Shown: positions 31,744 through 39,779 of the stretch, one piece after another
Layout of the letters: the number at the start of each line of letters is the position of its first letter
Position numbering within the stretch: position 1 is the stretch's first letter
NCBI RefSeq assembly: GCF_030674635.1
Contig: NZ_CP089978.1
Location: 2,170,001-2,234,000, forward strand
Direction: 5' to 3'
Origin: Moraxella sp. ZY210820
GTDB taxonomy: Bacteria > Pseudomonadota > Gammaproteobacteria > Pseudomonadales > Moraxellaceae
DNA: 64,000 nucleotides
Program-made: the position numbers and the translations under genes
The notes under the pieces: model-generated
The model's database searches: none
What the model saw: only the letters and a program-made list of their open reading frames with translations
What the model was told of the DNA's origin: nothing

Positions 31744-31888
31744 AATTTTTATTTATTGCAGTTTTCCGCGATTCATTACATTTTTATAACGAAATAAGGT
31801 ATTGAATCCTATCATTCACTTGTATAATTTAGTTTTATTTTAATCCTTAACTCATATTAAGGGTATTTTTATAATGATAGGTTTTTTA

Positions 31889-32941
31889 ATGAGTAATAAT
31901 GTTCAAGACACCACACAAACAGTCGAAGATATTGCAAAAAAAACAACCGATAAAATGGTTGATGTTACACAACAAGCCAGTGAAAAAGTAGTCAATGCAA
32001 CACAGCAAGCAACCGAAAAAGTAACAGATGCAACCCACATTGCCACTCAAAAAGTAGTTGAACATTCTGAAAAATATAAAGATGCTTATGATGTGATTGA
32101 TCAATTTGCACATGCTTTTTGGGAGCGTTTACCTTATTTATGTATTGCCCTTATTGTCTTTTTCATTTTTTGGTGTATTTCCAAACTATTTCGTTTATTT
32201 CTTGAAAAAGTACTTTCTAACAGCAGTCCACAACGCCAAAACCTACTATTAGTACTCAATCGTATTGGACATGTTGTCATTTTATTTATTGGTTTTTTAA
32301 TTGCATTGGTCATTGTTATTCCAAGTTTTACACCTGCACAGCTCGTAGGTAGCTTAGGTATTGGTTCGGTTGCCATTGGTTTTGCGTTTAAAGATATTTT
32401 TCAAAATTTATTATCAGGTATTTTAATTTTATTAAGTGAACCATTTAAGATTGGAGATTATATACAAGTTGAGGATTTAGAAGGAACTGTTGAAGACATT
32501 CAAATCCGTGCAACTCATTTACGTTCCGTTGATGGACGAAAAATAATTATTCCAAATGCAACAGTCTATATTAGTCCAATTACGGTAAATACTGCTTACC
32601 ATGAACGTCGTTGTGAATTTGTGGTAGGTATTAGCTATGATGATGATATTGAGCAGGCAAAACAAATTATCTGTAATGTACTAAACAATAATCAACACGT
32701 CATCAAAGAGCGTAAGTTTAATGTTTATGTAACAACTTTTGCTGATTTTTCAGTCAATTTAACCGTGCGTTGGTGGATTGATACAACACAAATTCTGATT
32801 GTAGAATCAGTAAGTGAAATTCAAGCCGAAGTAAAACAGGCTTTTGATTCGGCAAATATCTGTATTCCGTATCCTATCCATACTGTTAAAACAGAGAATA
32901 CCCCTGTAGCTCCTATCACAGTAACAGATAAAGCTCCTTAA
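31889..32941 (+). CDS. mscS: Small-conductance mechanosensitive channel (MscS family)
   Basis: 350 residues; ATG 31889 is favoured by ATAGG 7 bases upstream, though 31874 (after TAAGGG) is possible. The first ~50 residues are an unusual soluble extension with 11-residue repeats (e.g. QQASEKVVNAT, QQATEKVTDAT). MscS-type membrane segments follow; the pore helix is VGSLGIGSVAIGFAFKDIFQNLLSGILILL, then the beta domain FKIGDYIQVEDLEGTVEDIQIRATHLR and VIIPNATV-like IIIPNATVYISPI. It releases solutes on hypo-osmotic shock. Confidence 0.92.
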   Translation: MSNNVQDTTQTVEDIAKKTTDKMVDVTQQASEKVVNATQQATEKVTDATHIATQKVVEHSEKYKDAYDVIDQFAHAFWERLPYLCIALIVFFIFWCISKLFRLFLEKVLSNSSPQRQNLLLVLNRIGHVVILFIGFLIALVIVIPSFTPAQLVGSLGIGSVAIGFAFKDIFQNLLSGILILLSEPFKIGDYIQVEDLEGTVEDIQIRATHLRSVDGRKIIIPNATVYISPITVNTAYHERRCEFVVGISYDDDIEQAKQIICNVLNNNQHVIKERKFNVYVTTFADFSVNLTVRWWIDTTQILIVESVSEIQAEVKQAFDSANICIPYPIHTVKTENTPVAPITVTDKAP

Positions 32942-32971
32942 TATTATATTACATAAAAATGTTAATATGAC

Positions 32972-33000
32972 TGGTAATTCATACATTTTTATTTTATAAT
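32972..33000 (+). promoter_or_regulatory. Likely sigma-70 promoter of ssrA
   Basis: A perfect -10 TATAAT at 32995-33000 lies 12 bases before the mature tmRNA 5' end. A weak -35 (TGGTAA, 32972-32977) is at 17-bp spacing. Confidence 0.6.
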
Positions 33001-33011
33001 CAGCTTTTAAT

Positions 33012-33371
33012 GGGGATGTTATTGGCTTCGACGTTAGTAATGAAACTCATAGATGCATGTCGAGAGTGCGTTTTCTCTCGTAAATAAAATACGCAATTTA
33101 AATAGTCGCAAACGACGAAACTTACGCTCTAGCTGCCTAAGGGCGCTTGTCCGCCTAGTAGAATACTTGTGGTCTACTAGCCCGACTGAAGCGAACGCAC
33201 ACAAGTCCGTATAACGTCAAGTCTCGGGGCGATATACCAAATTTAGAGAATCGCTCTTTGCACCCTGTTCGTTGGGTCGCTTAGGGTTAAAACAATAAAC
33301 GATATCTAAGCATGTAGTATTCTCGAGTGTAGTGCTTACGGACGCGGGTTCAACTCCCGCCATCTCCACCA
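33012..33371 (+). ncRNA. ssrA: tmRNA
   Basis: A tRNA-like 5' end (GGGGATGTTATTGGCTTCGA) and 3' end (GGTTCAACTCCCGCCATCTC then CACCA) enclose the message part. The tag reading frame at 33108-33140 encodes ANDETYALAA followed by TAA. tmRNA with SmpB rescues stalled ribosomes and tags their products for proteolysis. The encoded CCA end is intact although a prophage is inserted at the 3' end. Confidence 0.97.
33343..33371. other. Prophage attachment site attL in the ssrA 3' end (likely core)
   Basis: The 3' T-arm/acceptor part of ssrA lies 190 bases before a P4-type tyrosine recombinase gene, and everything to the right is phage. The tmRNA 3' end is a classic integration target. The core length cannot be fixed because the matching attR is beyond the window. 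Confidence 0.7.
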
Positions 33372-33424
33372 ACACATCAAATCAACTAAAATCAAAACAT
33401 ATCAAATTCAAGCAAAATATATCA

Positions 33425-33452
33425 AAAAGCCCTTTATTTAAGGGCTTTTCTA
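33425..33452 (+). terminator. Intrinsic terminator downstream of ssrA
   Basis: AAAAGCCCTT (33425-33434) pairs with AAGGGCTTTT (33440-33449), then CTATT. It lies on the phage side of the junction, so the prophage appears to supply a terminator for tmRNA and to shield int from ssrA transcription. Confidence 0.75.
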
Positions 33453-33561
33453 TTGTCTAAAGCTATTAATTTGTGTCATAATAAATCATGTTAAATCAAC
33501 TTACATCAAATGTGATTTACACACAAAAACCACACAGACACACACGAGATAACACACAGTC

Positions 33562-34686
33562 ATGCTATCAGATAACAAATTAAAAGGTCTAAAACCACAA
33601 GATAAACGCTATTCTATCTCAGATGGAAAAGGGTTAAGCATTGATATTATGCCGACAGGTAAAAAATCTTGGGTGCTTGAATACCGTTTAGATGGTGTAC
33701 GTAAACGTGTAAAATTAGGCGAATACCCACAAATTTCACTCAAGCAAGCACGAGAATTAGCTGAACTAAAGAAGAATAATGCTGTTGTAAAAGAAATCAC
33801 ATTAAAAGATTTAATCCAAAAATGGATTGAAATTTACTCTGTGCAATGGACAAGCGAAAAATATAAATATACCGTAATTTACCGTCTAAATCTTATATCT
33901 GAAGATATAGAAAATAAATATGTACATGAAATCAGTCGAGCTATGGTATCAAAAGCAGTAGAAAGAATTGTACAAAATGGGACATTTGAAACAGCAAAAC
34001 GTGCATTACGCTTATTATCTCAAGTATTTAATTATGCAATAGCTCATGAATACACACAAAAAAATCCTTGTCTATTAGTTGCAGATATTATCCCTGACAA
34101 CAAAGTACAAAATATGGCAAGCCTAGCTATTGATGAAATGCCTATCTTTTGGGATAAAGTATTAAGTACACCAAGTCAAGAGTATATTATTATTGCATTA
34201 ATTTTAGCAAACTATTTCGCCGTGCGACCAAGCGAATTATGCAATGCAAAATGGTGTGAATTTGATTTAGATAATGCCCAATGGATTATCCCAACCCATC
34301 GTATGAAAATGAGATTAGAACATATTGTTCCTATTGCATCTCAACCACTTGAATTATTAAAACAACTATATGCAAAACGAACAGATAACGACTTTATTTT
34401 TAAAAACCGACTTGATCCAACTCGACCAATGAGAATTGAGAGCCTATTAGCAGTCATTAAGCGTTCAGGATTTGGCGGTAAAATGACAACACACGGTTTC
34501 CGTTCTTTATTTTCTACATCTGCAAATAATAGTGGATTATGGCGTGCTGATGTCATCGAACGACAACTCGCTCATGTAAAAACAGATGTCCGCCATGTCT
34601 ATAATCGTGCTGAATATTTAGATGAACGGATTAAATTAATGCAGTGGTGGGCGAATATCGTTAGTGAATGGGTACACATAAAATAA
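33562..34686 (+). CDS. int: Prophage tyrosine integrase (P4/DUF4102 type)
   Basis: 374 residues. The N-terminal DUF4102 arm-binding region (DGKGLSIDIMPTGKKSWVLEYRLDGVRKRVKLGEYP, ISLKQAREL) is shorter than usual. The catalytic domain shows the first Arg in YFAVRPSELCNAKW, HxxR in THGFRSLFSTSANN and the Tyr in VYNRAEYLDERIKLMQWW. It catalyses integration into and excision from ssrA. It points away from attL, unlike the leftward excisionase and early operon that converge on it. Confidence 0.93.
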   Translation: MLSDNKLKGLKPQDKRYSISDGKGLSIDIMPTGKKSWVLEYRLDGVRKRVKLGEYPQISLKQARELAELKKNNAVVKEITLKDLIQKWIEIYSVQWTSEKYKYTVIYRLNLISEDIENKYVHEISRAMVSKAVERIVQNGTFETAKRALRLLSQVFNYAIAHEYTQKNPCLLVADIIPDNKVQNMASLAIDEMPIFWDKVLSTPSQEYIIIALILANYFAVRPSELCNAKWCEFDLDNAQWIIPTHRMKMRLEHIVPIASQPLELLKQLYAKRTDNDFIFKNRLDPTRPMRIESLLAVIKRSGFGGKMTTHGFRSLFSTSANNSGLWRADVIERQLAHVKTDVRHVYNRAEYLDERIKLMQWWANIVSEWVHIK

Positions 34687-34692
34687 CCACGA

Positions 34693-34890
34693 TTAAATCG
34701 TGGTTGTTTGTGGGGTATCAAGTTGCTGTTTAATATTTTCAACATAACCACTGGACCAGTACATACGTTGCCCTACTGTACGATTAGGTGGAAATTGTTC
34801 ACGATATTGTTCTTTAAATGTGTTCACAGATACACCTATTGCTTTTGCAAGGTCTTTTTGTGAATACCATTTTATTGATTTTTCACTCAT
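34693..34890 (-). CDS. AlpA-like excisionase / HTH protein
   Basis: 65 residues with a winged helix-turn-helix pattern WYSQKDLAKAIGVSVNTFKEQYREQFPP and a basic tail. Such small proteins serve as excisionases or regulators of int. It is last in the leftward early operon and converges on int with 6 bases between stops. Confidence 0.75.
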   Translation of the reverse strand: MSEKSIKWYSQKDLAKAIGVSVNTFKEQYREQFPPNRTVGQRMYWSSGYVENIKQQLDTPQTTTI

Positions 34891-34893
34891 AAT

Positions 34894-35064
34894 TCACTCT
34901 TCCAAATAATAACCTGAATTTACAATATCACTGATATGTTCTTGAAATATTTCTGCCATTTCTTCATCAGTTGGCAGTTGGTCTTGCTCAATTTCGATAG
35001 TTGCACTTTTGTAACTACCTGTAATGCCAGTATCAGCCCAAACGACTACACGATATATTGACAT
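34894..35064 (-). CDS. Phage hypothetical protein
   Basis: 56 residues from ATG 35064 (AGGAG upstream); a longer frame to 35100 overlaps the previous gene. It begins MSIYRVVVWADTGITGSYKSATIEI and is acidic. Similar small proteins occur in prophage early operons, but the function is unknown. It lies 3 bases before the excisionase gene's start. Confidence 0.65.
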   Translation of the reverse strand: MSIYRVVVWADTGITGSYKSATIEIEQDQLPTDEEMAEIFQEHISDIVNSGYYLEE

Positions 35065-35066
35065 AT

Positions 35067-35531
35067 TTACTCCTGCGGTGGTTGTGGTTTTGGTTGCCAA
35101 TGCGTTATAGCTTCAGGGTCTGAGCCATTATCAAAATAGATAAAATGTACACCTTCATCAAAATCAAACATAACAGTATCAGTCCAAACATCTTTACCAT
35201 CTGTAATTAAGATTTCTTGACCTTCATCAAATCCACCGTCTTCAATCTTAATCCAACCGCCATTATTCGACTGACTTAAAAGCATATTTTCCTGCTCTTT
35301 CATCTCATCATAATTGCAATATGAAGTATGAGCAGAACGTAATGTCTTACCATCAATATAACTACATAACCATGCGACATCTGTCGGACGTAAGCTCATT
35401 TCCGCTAATTCTTCAGCTGTAAATTGATGTGCATTATCAAGATTTGCGGTGTAGCCGTTGCGACCTTTAGCCCACCAGTTCATAATATTGCCATCATAAT
35501 AACTTTGATTTTGCAAATAATATTTAATCAT
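35067..35531 (-). CDS. DUF551-containing phage protein
   Basis: 154 residues; start 35531 (GGTGG upstream) is preferred to 35546. The C-terminal half matches the DUF551 pattern WIKIEDGGFDEGQEILITDGKDVW ... ITHWQPKPQPP, common in lambdoid early regions and of unknown function. The N-terminal half (YYDGNIMNWWAKGRNGYTANLDNAHQFTAEE) is a separate region found in phage proteins. Genes on both sides are within 20 bases. Confidence 0.75.
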   Translation of the reverse strand: MIKYYLQNQSYYDGNIMNWWAKGRNGYTANLDNAHQFTAEELAEMSLRPTDVAWLCSYIDGKTLRSAHTSYCNYDEMKEQENMLLSQSNNGGWIKIEDGGFDEGQEILITDGKDVWTDTVMFDFDEGVHFIYFDNGSDPEAITHWQPKPQPPQE

Positions 35532-35548
35532 TACCGTCCCACCCATCT

Positions 35549-36211
35549 TTACAATTTAACATTTTCATTCTCATCAACATAAATATAGTCATCATCTTTT
35601 TCAGACCAAACATATTCATTTTGGCTACCTTTAACACATAAAGCAAACCATTTTCTATCTTTCATAGATTGCTTATCTTCATCAAAAATAATCTCAATAT
35701 GACTATTTTTGATTTTATAATGACCGAGATTGTAGCCAATATCTTCATCAGCATATTTGACTTCAATTTCATCATCTGGATACATTTCAGATAGTTTTTG
35801 AATAACCGAAAATGGGTGTGTCCAAGCTGTATCAAATTTACAGCCATTATTAGTTAATTCATAATCATAGCTATTCCATTTTGTATTCCAATTTGCTCTC
35901 GCCCAATCAATAGGGTCTTTATACCCTATTTCAAAATAACAATATGCTTGTAAGATAAATTCATCTTTATTTCGTATATCGTTATATGGGGCAAATTCGG
36001 CAGCTAATTTTTTTAATACGTCTTTATCAATATTTGTTAAATTTTGACTTTTAACAAAATCAATAAAATCATTAATATAAAAAAATACACAAATCCCATT
36101 GCCAAATTCATCAAAAACTTTTGGCATTTTAATGATTTGATTAAAATCTTTAAGCAACTTTACCAAGTCTTGATTAGATGACTTGATGATTGTTGTGATA
36201 TGATTTGGCAT
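35549..36211 (-). CDS. Api92-like/YubB ferredoxin-like domain protein
   Basis: 220 residues beginning MPNHITTIIKSS, the characteristic start of Api92/YubB-type (DUF1281) mobile-element proteins. WARANWNTKWNSYDYELTN and TAWTHPFSVIQKLSEMYPD are the other typical stretches. The role is unknown. It sits in the leftward early operon. Confidence 0.75.
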   Translation of the reverse strand: MPNHITTIIKSSNQDLVKLLKDFNQIIKMPKVFDEFGNGICVFFYINDFIDFVKSQNLTNIDKDVLKKLAAEFAPYNDIRNKDEFILQAYCYFEIGYKDPIDWARANWNTKWNSYDYELTNNGCKFDTAWTHPFSVIQKLSEMYPDDEIEVKYADEDIGYNLGHYKIKNSHIEIIFDEDKQSMKDRKWFALCVKGSQNEYVWSEKDDDYIYVDENENVKL

Positions 36212-36213
36212 AT

Positions 36214-36474
36214 TTATTCCTTTGGCAATTCAAAAACGGTGTTAGGGTGTAATTTTGATAACAACTCATAATTTTCATGAGTTACATGAAAAAGTGCGAC
36301 GTAATCACGGTTATAACTACAACAATCATAGCCTTTTTTGCTGAATAAATAACAATTACTAGCAGCTGGAATAAAATATATCGCTAAAAACTTTCGGTCA
36401 TAATTCGTTAGCGTATAAATCTTTCCGCCAATTTTAGGACAATAAACTTTATCGCCAGATTTAAATTTATTCAT
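36214..36474 (-). CDS. Phage hypothetical protein
   Basis: 86 residues. It starts MNKFKSGDKVYCPKIGGKIYTL, a pattern suggesting a small SH3-like barrel, and has a CC pair in KKGYDCCSYNRD. No family assigned. It lies 2 bases before the Api92-like gene's start codon. Confidence 0.65.
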   Translation of the reverse strand: MNKFKSGDKVYCPKIGGKIYTLTNYDRKFLAIYFIPAASNCYLFSKKGYDCCSYNRDYVALFHVTHENYELLSKLHPNTVFELPKE

Positions 36475-36508
36475 AACTTAAAAATTCCTGCATTGCTTTA
36501 CCCAATCT

Positions 36509-36543
36509 GCATATCATGCCGATTAAAAACCGACATGATATGC
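36509..36543. other. 10-bp perfect inverted repeat between early genes
   Basis: GCATATCATG (36509-36518) and CATGATATGC (36534-36543) flank a 15-base loop with a further CG/CG pair. There is no T run, so this is more likely an mRNA hairpin or protein site than a terminator. It lies after the DUF2303 stop. Confidence 0.5.
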
Positions 36544-36559
36544 TTAACCCATTTAAAAT

Positions 36560-37345
36560 TTACGCTGTAAATGTACCGATAAATACATCAGTATCAAATA
36601 AATTTAAGATGGTTTGCTTAAATTCATCGACCAATTCATTTTGCAATAACTCTTCTTTGACGATTTGTAATGCAAAATAGGCTTTGTCGTCTTGAGTATT
36701 TAACACAAGGCGTAAACTAATTTCACGTTTTTGTAAACCAACATACGCCGTGTCAGTTACTTTAAGATAGGCAGGTAATTTACCCATCGTTGCATTGGCT
36801 TCGATTTTGTCAAATGCAGAGCGTGTTTCAGTCAAATGATTAACCGTGCTTTCGGTTTTACGCTCATTATCGACTTTCATATTTCGCACGGCAGTAATAG
36901 CAATGCTAAAATCGATATGTTCTCCGCTACCGTCAATTGCGGTAAATACACTTGCATAATCTTCTAAAAATGTTGCAAATTCACGTTGATTAAATTTTTT
37001 GTCTTTAATCGCCTGCAACTTTTTATAAATGATAGTTGGCTCAAGTTTTAATTGTGCCGTATCATCACAATGTCCTTGCTGTTCATCATCGCCATAATTG
37101 AAAATCGCAATGGCGGTCATGTCTTGGGGATTAACAAAAATTGGAGCTTTTTTATCAGCAACATAGGCTTTGAAATCGTCAAGCATTGGCGTTTTAAATG
37201 TGCCACGTTTGCGATTGCGGTGCGGTGCAAAAATTTCCGTATTTTTGATATGGAAATTTTCATGAATAGCAAATAAGCCATCATAGTTTAAGTCTTGTAC
37301 AGGGTTTGTATGTTCTACAAGTTCTGCAATGTTAAAAGTTGCCAT
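36560..37345 (-). CDS. DUF2303 (YfdQ-like) phage protein
   Basis: 261 residues. The YfdQ/DUF2303 pattern is visible: TFKTPMLDDFKAYVADKKAPIFVNPQDMTAIAIFNYGDDEQQGHCDDTAQLKLEPT, then FNQREFATFLEDY. Members occur in prophage early operons near recombination and DNA-metabolism genes; function unknown. AGGAG is present upstream. Confidence 0.8.
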   Translation of the reverse strand: MATFNIAELVEHTNPVQDLNYDGLFAIHENFHIKNTEIFAPHRNRKRGTFKTPMLDDFKAYVADKKAPIFVNPQDMTAIAIFNYGDDEQQGHCDDTAQLKLEPTIIYKKLQAIKDKKFNQREFATFLEDYASVFTAIDGSGEHIDFSIAITAVRNMKVDNERKTESTVNHLTETRSAFDKIEANATMGKLPAYLKVTDTAYVGLQKREISLRLVLNTQDDKAYFALQIVKEELLQNELVDEFKQTILNLFDTDVFIGTFTA

Positions 37346-37360
37346 AGATTTAATCTCCTG

Positions 37361-37696
37361 TTAGGCAGTTTCATGTAATTCAAAAAGTTGCTTGGTATGG
37401 TTGGCAAATAATGTTACCGTACCATCAGCGTTTAAGTGCATTGGTGTTTCAGATGACGTATCTTCTGAACGTTTGCCTTTTGCTGTCGGCTCAACAAATG
37501 CTAAAGTATGCGAAATGCTGACTTGATGAGTTTCTGCAATGCGTGAAATATCAAGTGTGATATTGATTTTGCCTTTCTTACCGTGAGCGACAACACTTGT
37601 AGCGACATCGCTAATAATTTGACCCAATTGCTCGGCAAAAACGCCACCACCTAATGTGCTAATAAATGCGGTGGCTTCTGTAGCTTGTTTAGACAT
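37361..37696 (-). CDS. Phage hypothetical protein (early operon)
   Basis: 111 residues from ATG 37696 with AAGGAG upstream; the longer frame runs into the preceding small gene. Contains TAFISTLGGGVFAEQLGQIISDVATSVVAHGKKGKINITLDISRIAE and a final LFANHTKQLFELHET. It lies directly upstream of DUF2303, the same order as in some other prophages. No function assigned. Confidence 0.7.
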   Translation of the reverse strand: MSKQATEATAFISTLGGGVFAEQLGQIISDVATSVVAHGKKGKINITLDISRIAETHQVSISHTLAFVEPTAKGKRSEDTSSETPMHLNADGTVTLFANHTKQLFELHETA

Positions 37697-37707
37697 AAAA
37701 AACTCCT

Positions 37708-37878
37708 TTAAGGGATTTGTTGAAAACTTGGTAGTTTGTAAACTGGAATACATAACATTGGGCGGACATCAGCTTCGCACTCGCCATGCTTTACGCTACC
37801 GCCTAGTGCAATCGCAACCGTACAAACAAAAACGAGCGTAAGAAATAAATCTTGTAGCATAGTAATGTAGTGTTTCAT
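37708..37878 (-). CDS. 56-residue small membrane/secreted protein
   Basis: A short gene with AGGAG six bases before ATG 37878. Its stop overlaps the ribosome site of the next gene, placing it firmly in the leftward operon. The N-terminus (MKHYITMLQDLFLTLVFVCTVAIALGG) has one hydrophobic segment; the rest has three cysteines. Function unknown. Confidence 0.65.
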   Translation of the reverse strand: MKHYITMLQDLFLTLVFVCTVAIALGGSVKHGECEADVRPMLCIPVYKLPSFQQIP

Positions 37879-37902
37879 GGTTATCTCCTGTTCGTTGCTT
37901 TG

Positions 37903-37949
37903 GTTTACCCATATTTGCTAGCTCATTGAACTAGCAAAAATTGGTAAAC
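37903..37949. other. Two-tier RNA hairpin in the early operon
   Basis: GTTTACC/GGTAAAC (37903-37909 with 37943-37949) encloses TTTGCTAG/CTAGCAAA (37914-37921 with 37931-37938). It fills the gap between the 104-residue gene and the 56-residue gene. It could be a processing site or attenuator; there is no T run in the reading direction. Confidence 0.55.
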
Positions 37950-38264
37950 TTACTTTTGTTTTGCTAACAATTTACCGTATAGATTTTTCACTTCTTCGAC
38001 TTCGTCATACGCACCAAAAACGCTGATAAATGCACGTGTACGTTGTACTGTTAAGCCAAACTTTTGAAATTCTTTCGTTGCCTGTTTTGTTGGCTTCTGG
38101 TATTTCGCTTGCTGTTCGGTGAGAAAAGCAATCATCTCTTCTGTATCATGTTTGATACCAAGTACCTTTACCGCTTTTTTCATCGCCTTTGCGATTGTGC
38201 CAATGCTTTGTGCTTTTTCTAAGTCGTTAAACATAGCTTTAGCGGTTACGATGATGTTGTTCAT
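37950..38264 (-). CDS. First gene of the leftward early operon, unknown function
   Basis: 104 mostly helical residues (MNNIIVTAKAMFNDLEKAQSIGTIAKAMKKAVKVLGIKHDTEEMIAFLTEQQAKYQ). No family recognised. As the first gene behind the OL-like promoter it holds the position of lambda N, but no N-like arginine-rich start is visible. Confidence 0.65.
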   Translation of the reverse strand: MNNIIVTAKAMFNDLEKAQSIGTIAKAMKKAVKVLGIKHDTEEMIAFLTEQQAKYQKPTKQATKEFQKFGLTVQRTRAFISVFGAYDEVEEVKNLYGKLLAKQK

Positions 38265-38296
38265 GGTTAGTTACCTGTGATTTGATTTGATGATTT

Positions 38297-38348
38297 ATAT
38301 TAAACAAAATGTTTATTTTAATCAACAACTATTTACACATTTTGTTTA
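38297..38348 (-). promoter_or_regulatory. PL-like leftward promoter with operators (OL-like)
   Basis: On the minus strand, -35 TTGATT (38325-38320) and -10 TAATAT (38302-38297) are 17 bp apart. The perfect palindrome TAAACA-AAA-TGTTTA (38301-38315) lies in the spacer. A second operator, TACACA-TTT-TGTTTA, is at 38334-38348. The same consensus occurs at 39780-39851. The remaining sequence up to 38400 has only a half-site near 38355-38360. Confidence 0.65.
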
Positions 38349-38400
38349 TATTGATGTTTATTTGATTATTTTTTATTCTGATACTCAATTCAAATAGGCA

Positions 38401-38425
38401 AAATAAAACCCACACAAGGTGGGTT
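38401..38425 (-). terminator. Intrinsic terminator of the repressor-exonuclease operon
   Basis: On the minus strand ACCCAC pairs with GTGGGT over a 5-base loop (plus positions 38408-38424), followed by TTTTATTT. It is just past the exonuclease stop at 38444. Confidence 0.7.
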
Positions 38426-38443
38426 CAAATAATAAATAGTTTT

Positions 38444-39097
38444 TCAGCGTGTACGTTGCTCTATCGTGTTTAATAATTTTAAGGTCATCATACAATCCAT
38501 ATATGCTCTATGAGTTTGACCTTGTGGTACAATTCCTAAATGATAACACGCCTCTGTTAGTTTATATCGCTGTGGCTGTTCATTATTTTCAATCATACGA
38601 TAAGCAGTATAAACATTCATGGCACATTCAAAAGTACAATCAGGCATAGATAAATCATATTTTTTCATGGTTTGTTCAAGTAGCCTTAAATCAAATGGAG
38701 CATTGTAAGCAAGTACCATTTTCCCTTGTAAAATTTCACATACTTGTTGATGAATTTTATCCCATGTCGGAGCATTTTCAAGCATTTCATTGGTAATGCC
38801 ATGAATAGCCACCGCTTGATTATATTGTCCCATCTTACGTTTAGGCTTTACATAGGTATCTAATAAACAATTTCCATATCTATCAAGAATACAAATCTCT
38901 ATGACTTGATGATGATGACCTAATCCTGTTGTTTCAGTATCTAAAATAACTGTATTATCAGTCAATATCTGACGGATAGTGTGATTGATTTGTTGTAAAG
39001 CCTGTTGTTTTTTATATCCGATAGTTACGGATTGATTTTTAGGCTTAACTATCAACCACACAACCAATATCACAATGATAAAAATCAAAAATTCCAT
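38444..39097 (-). CDS. Membrane-anchored DEDDh 3'-5' exonuclease
   Basis: 217 residues. The first ~18 (MEFLIFIIVILVVWLIV) form an N-terminal transmembrane anchor. The DnaQ-like domain shows Exo I VILDTETTGLG, Exo II AYNAPFDLRLL and Exo III HRAYMDCMMT, i.e. D, E, D, D with the DEDDh-type histidine. It lies 13 bases after the repressor gene and shares its terminator, so it should be expressed in the lysogen. A role in attacking foreign DNA at the membrane is possible but inferred. Replication-proofreading homologues normally lack the anchor. Confidence 0.85.
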   Translation of the reverse strand: MEFLIFIIVILVVWLIVKPKNQSVTIGYKKQQALQQINHTIRQILTDNTVILDTETTGLGHHHQVIEICILDRYGNCLLDTYVKPKRKMGQYNQAVAIHGITNEMLENAPTWDKIHQQVCEILQGKMVLAYNAPFDLRLLEQTMKKYDLSMPDCTFECAMNVYTAYRMIENNEQPQRYKLTEACYHLGIVPQGQTHRAYMDCMMTLKLLNTIEQRTR

Positions 39098-39110
39098 ACG
39101 CTACCATGTA

Positions 39111-39737
39111 TTAGAACCGTTGTACACGCTCAACTACTACACCAATAATGCCAATCTCACGACGGTCTGAGCGTATCTTTGGATAATCAGGATTAAGTGG
39201 AATTAATTCAAAAATTTCTCTACCGTATTCATCATAATCAATCACACGATACTTTTTAAATGTTGTTTCATAATCGCCATTTTGAGCAATAACATAATCG
39301 CCTGGTCTTGCTGACCGCATTGGATCAACAATCAACAAATCCCCCTCAAAAAATAATGGCTGCATACTATCCCCTTCCATATATACACCAAAAATTTCAT
39401 CTTTAGGGTAGGTACTTGAAGCTGTACCTAGTGGCTGTTCTATCGCTAATCGCCAATTCCCTGCTTGTGTAAAACCAATAATAGGAACAGCACGAATTTT
39501 TAAATCAGCCAATCTAAAATTCTCTGCTTTTAATGTAGGTTCTTCTTTGCTATGCCCAGTCAAAAGCCATTGCATATCGACATTAAATTTTTCCACAACT
39601 TTCAAAGCACCCTTTTTAGAAATACCACGTTTGGACCAATTGGTAATTGTCTGTGGTAATTCATCTAAAGCTAATGCTAAATCTGTAGGCGATAAATCTC
39701 CAGAGGCTTGAAATGTGCGTTTCATTGTGTCGTGCAT
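39111..39737 (-). CDS. CI/LexA-type phage repressor (S24 self-cleaving)
   Basis: 208 residues from ATG 39737 (AAAGG upstream; the longer frame begins with TTG). The N-terminal HTH is LSPTDLALALDELPQTITNWSKRGISKKGALKVVEKF. A cleavage Ala92-Gly93 lies in GFTQAGNW, the catalytic Ser124 in GDSMQP and the Lys in ETTFKKY (161/162). By family knowledge it maintains lysogeny and self-cleaves on RecA activation. It is divergent from the Cro-like gene across an operator cluster. Confidence 0.92.
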   Translation of the reverse strand: MHDTMKRTFQASGDLSPTDLALALDELPQTITNWSKRGISKKGALKVVEKFNVDMQWLLTGHSKEEPTLKAENFRLADLKIRAVPIIGFTQAGNWRLAIEQPLGTASSTYPKDEIFGVYMEGDSMQPLFFEGDLLIVDPMRSARPGDYVIAQNGDYETTFKKYRVIDYDEYGREIFELIPLNPDYPKIRSDRREIGIIGVVVERVQRF

Positions 39738-39779
39738 AGCAATATACCTTTGATTAATTATATCCAATTATCCCACAAA

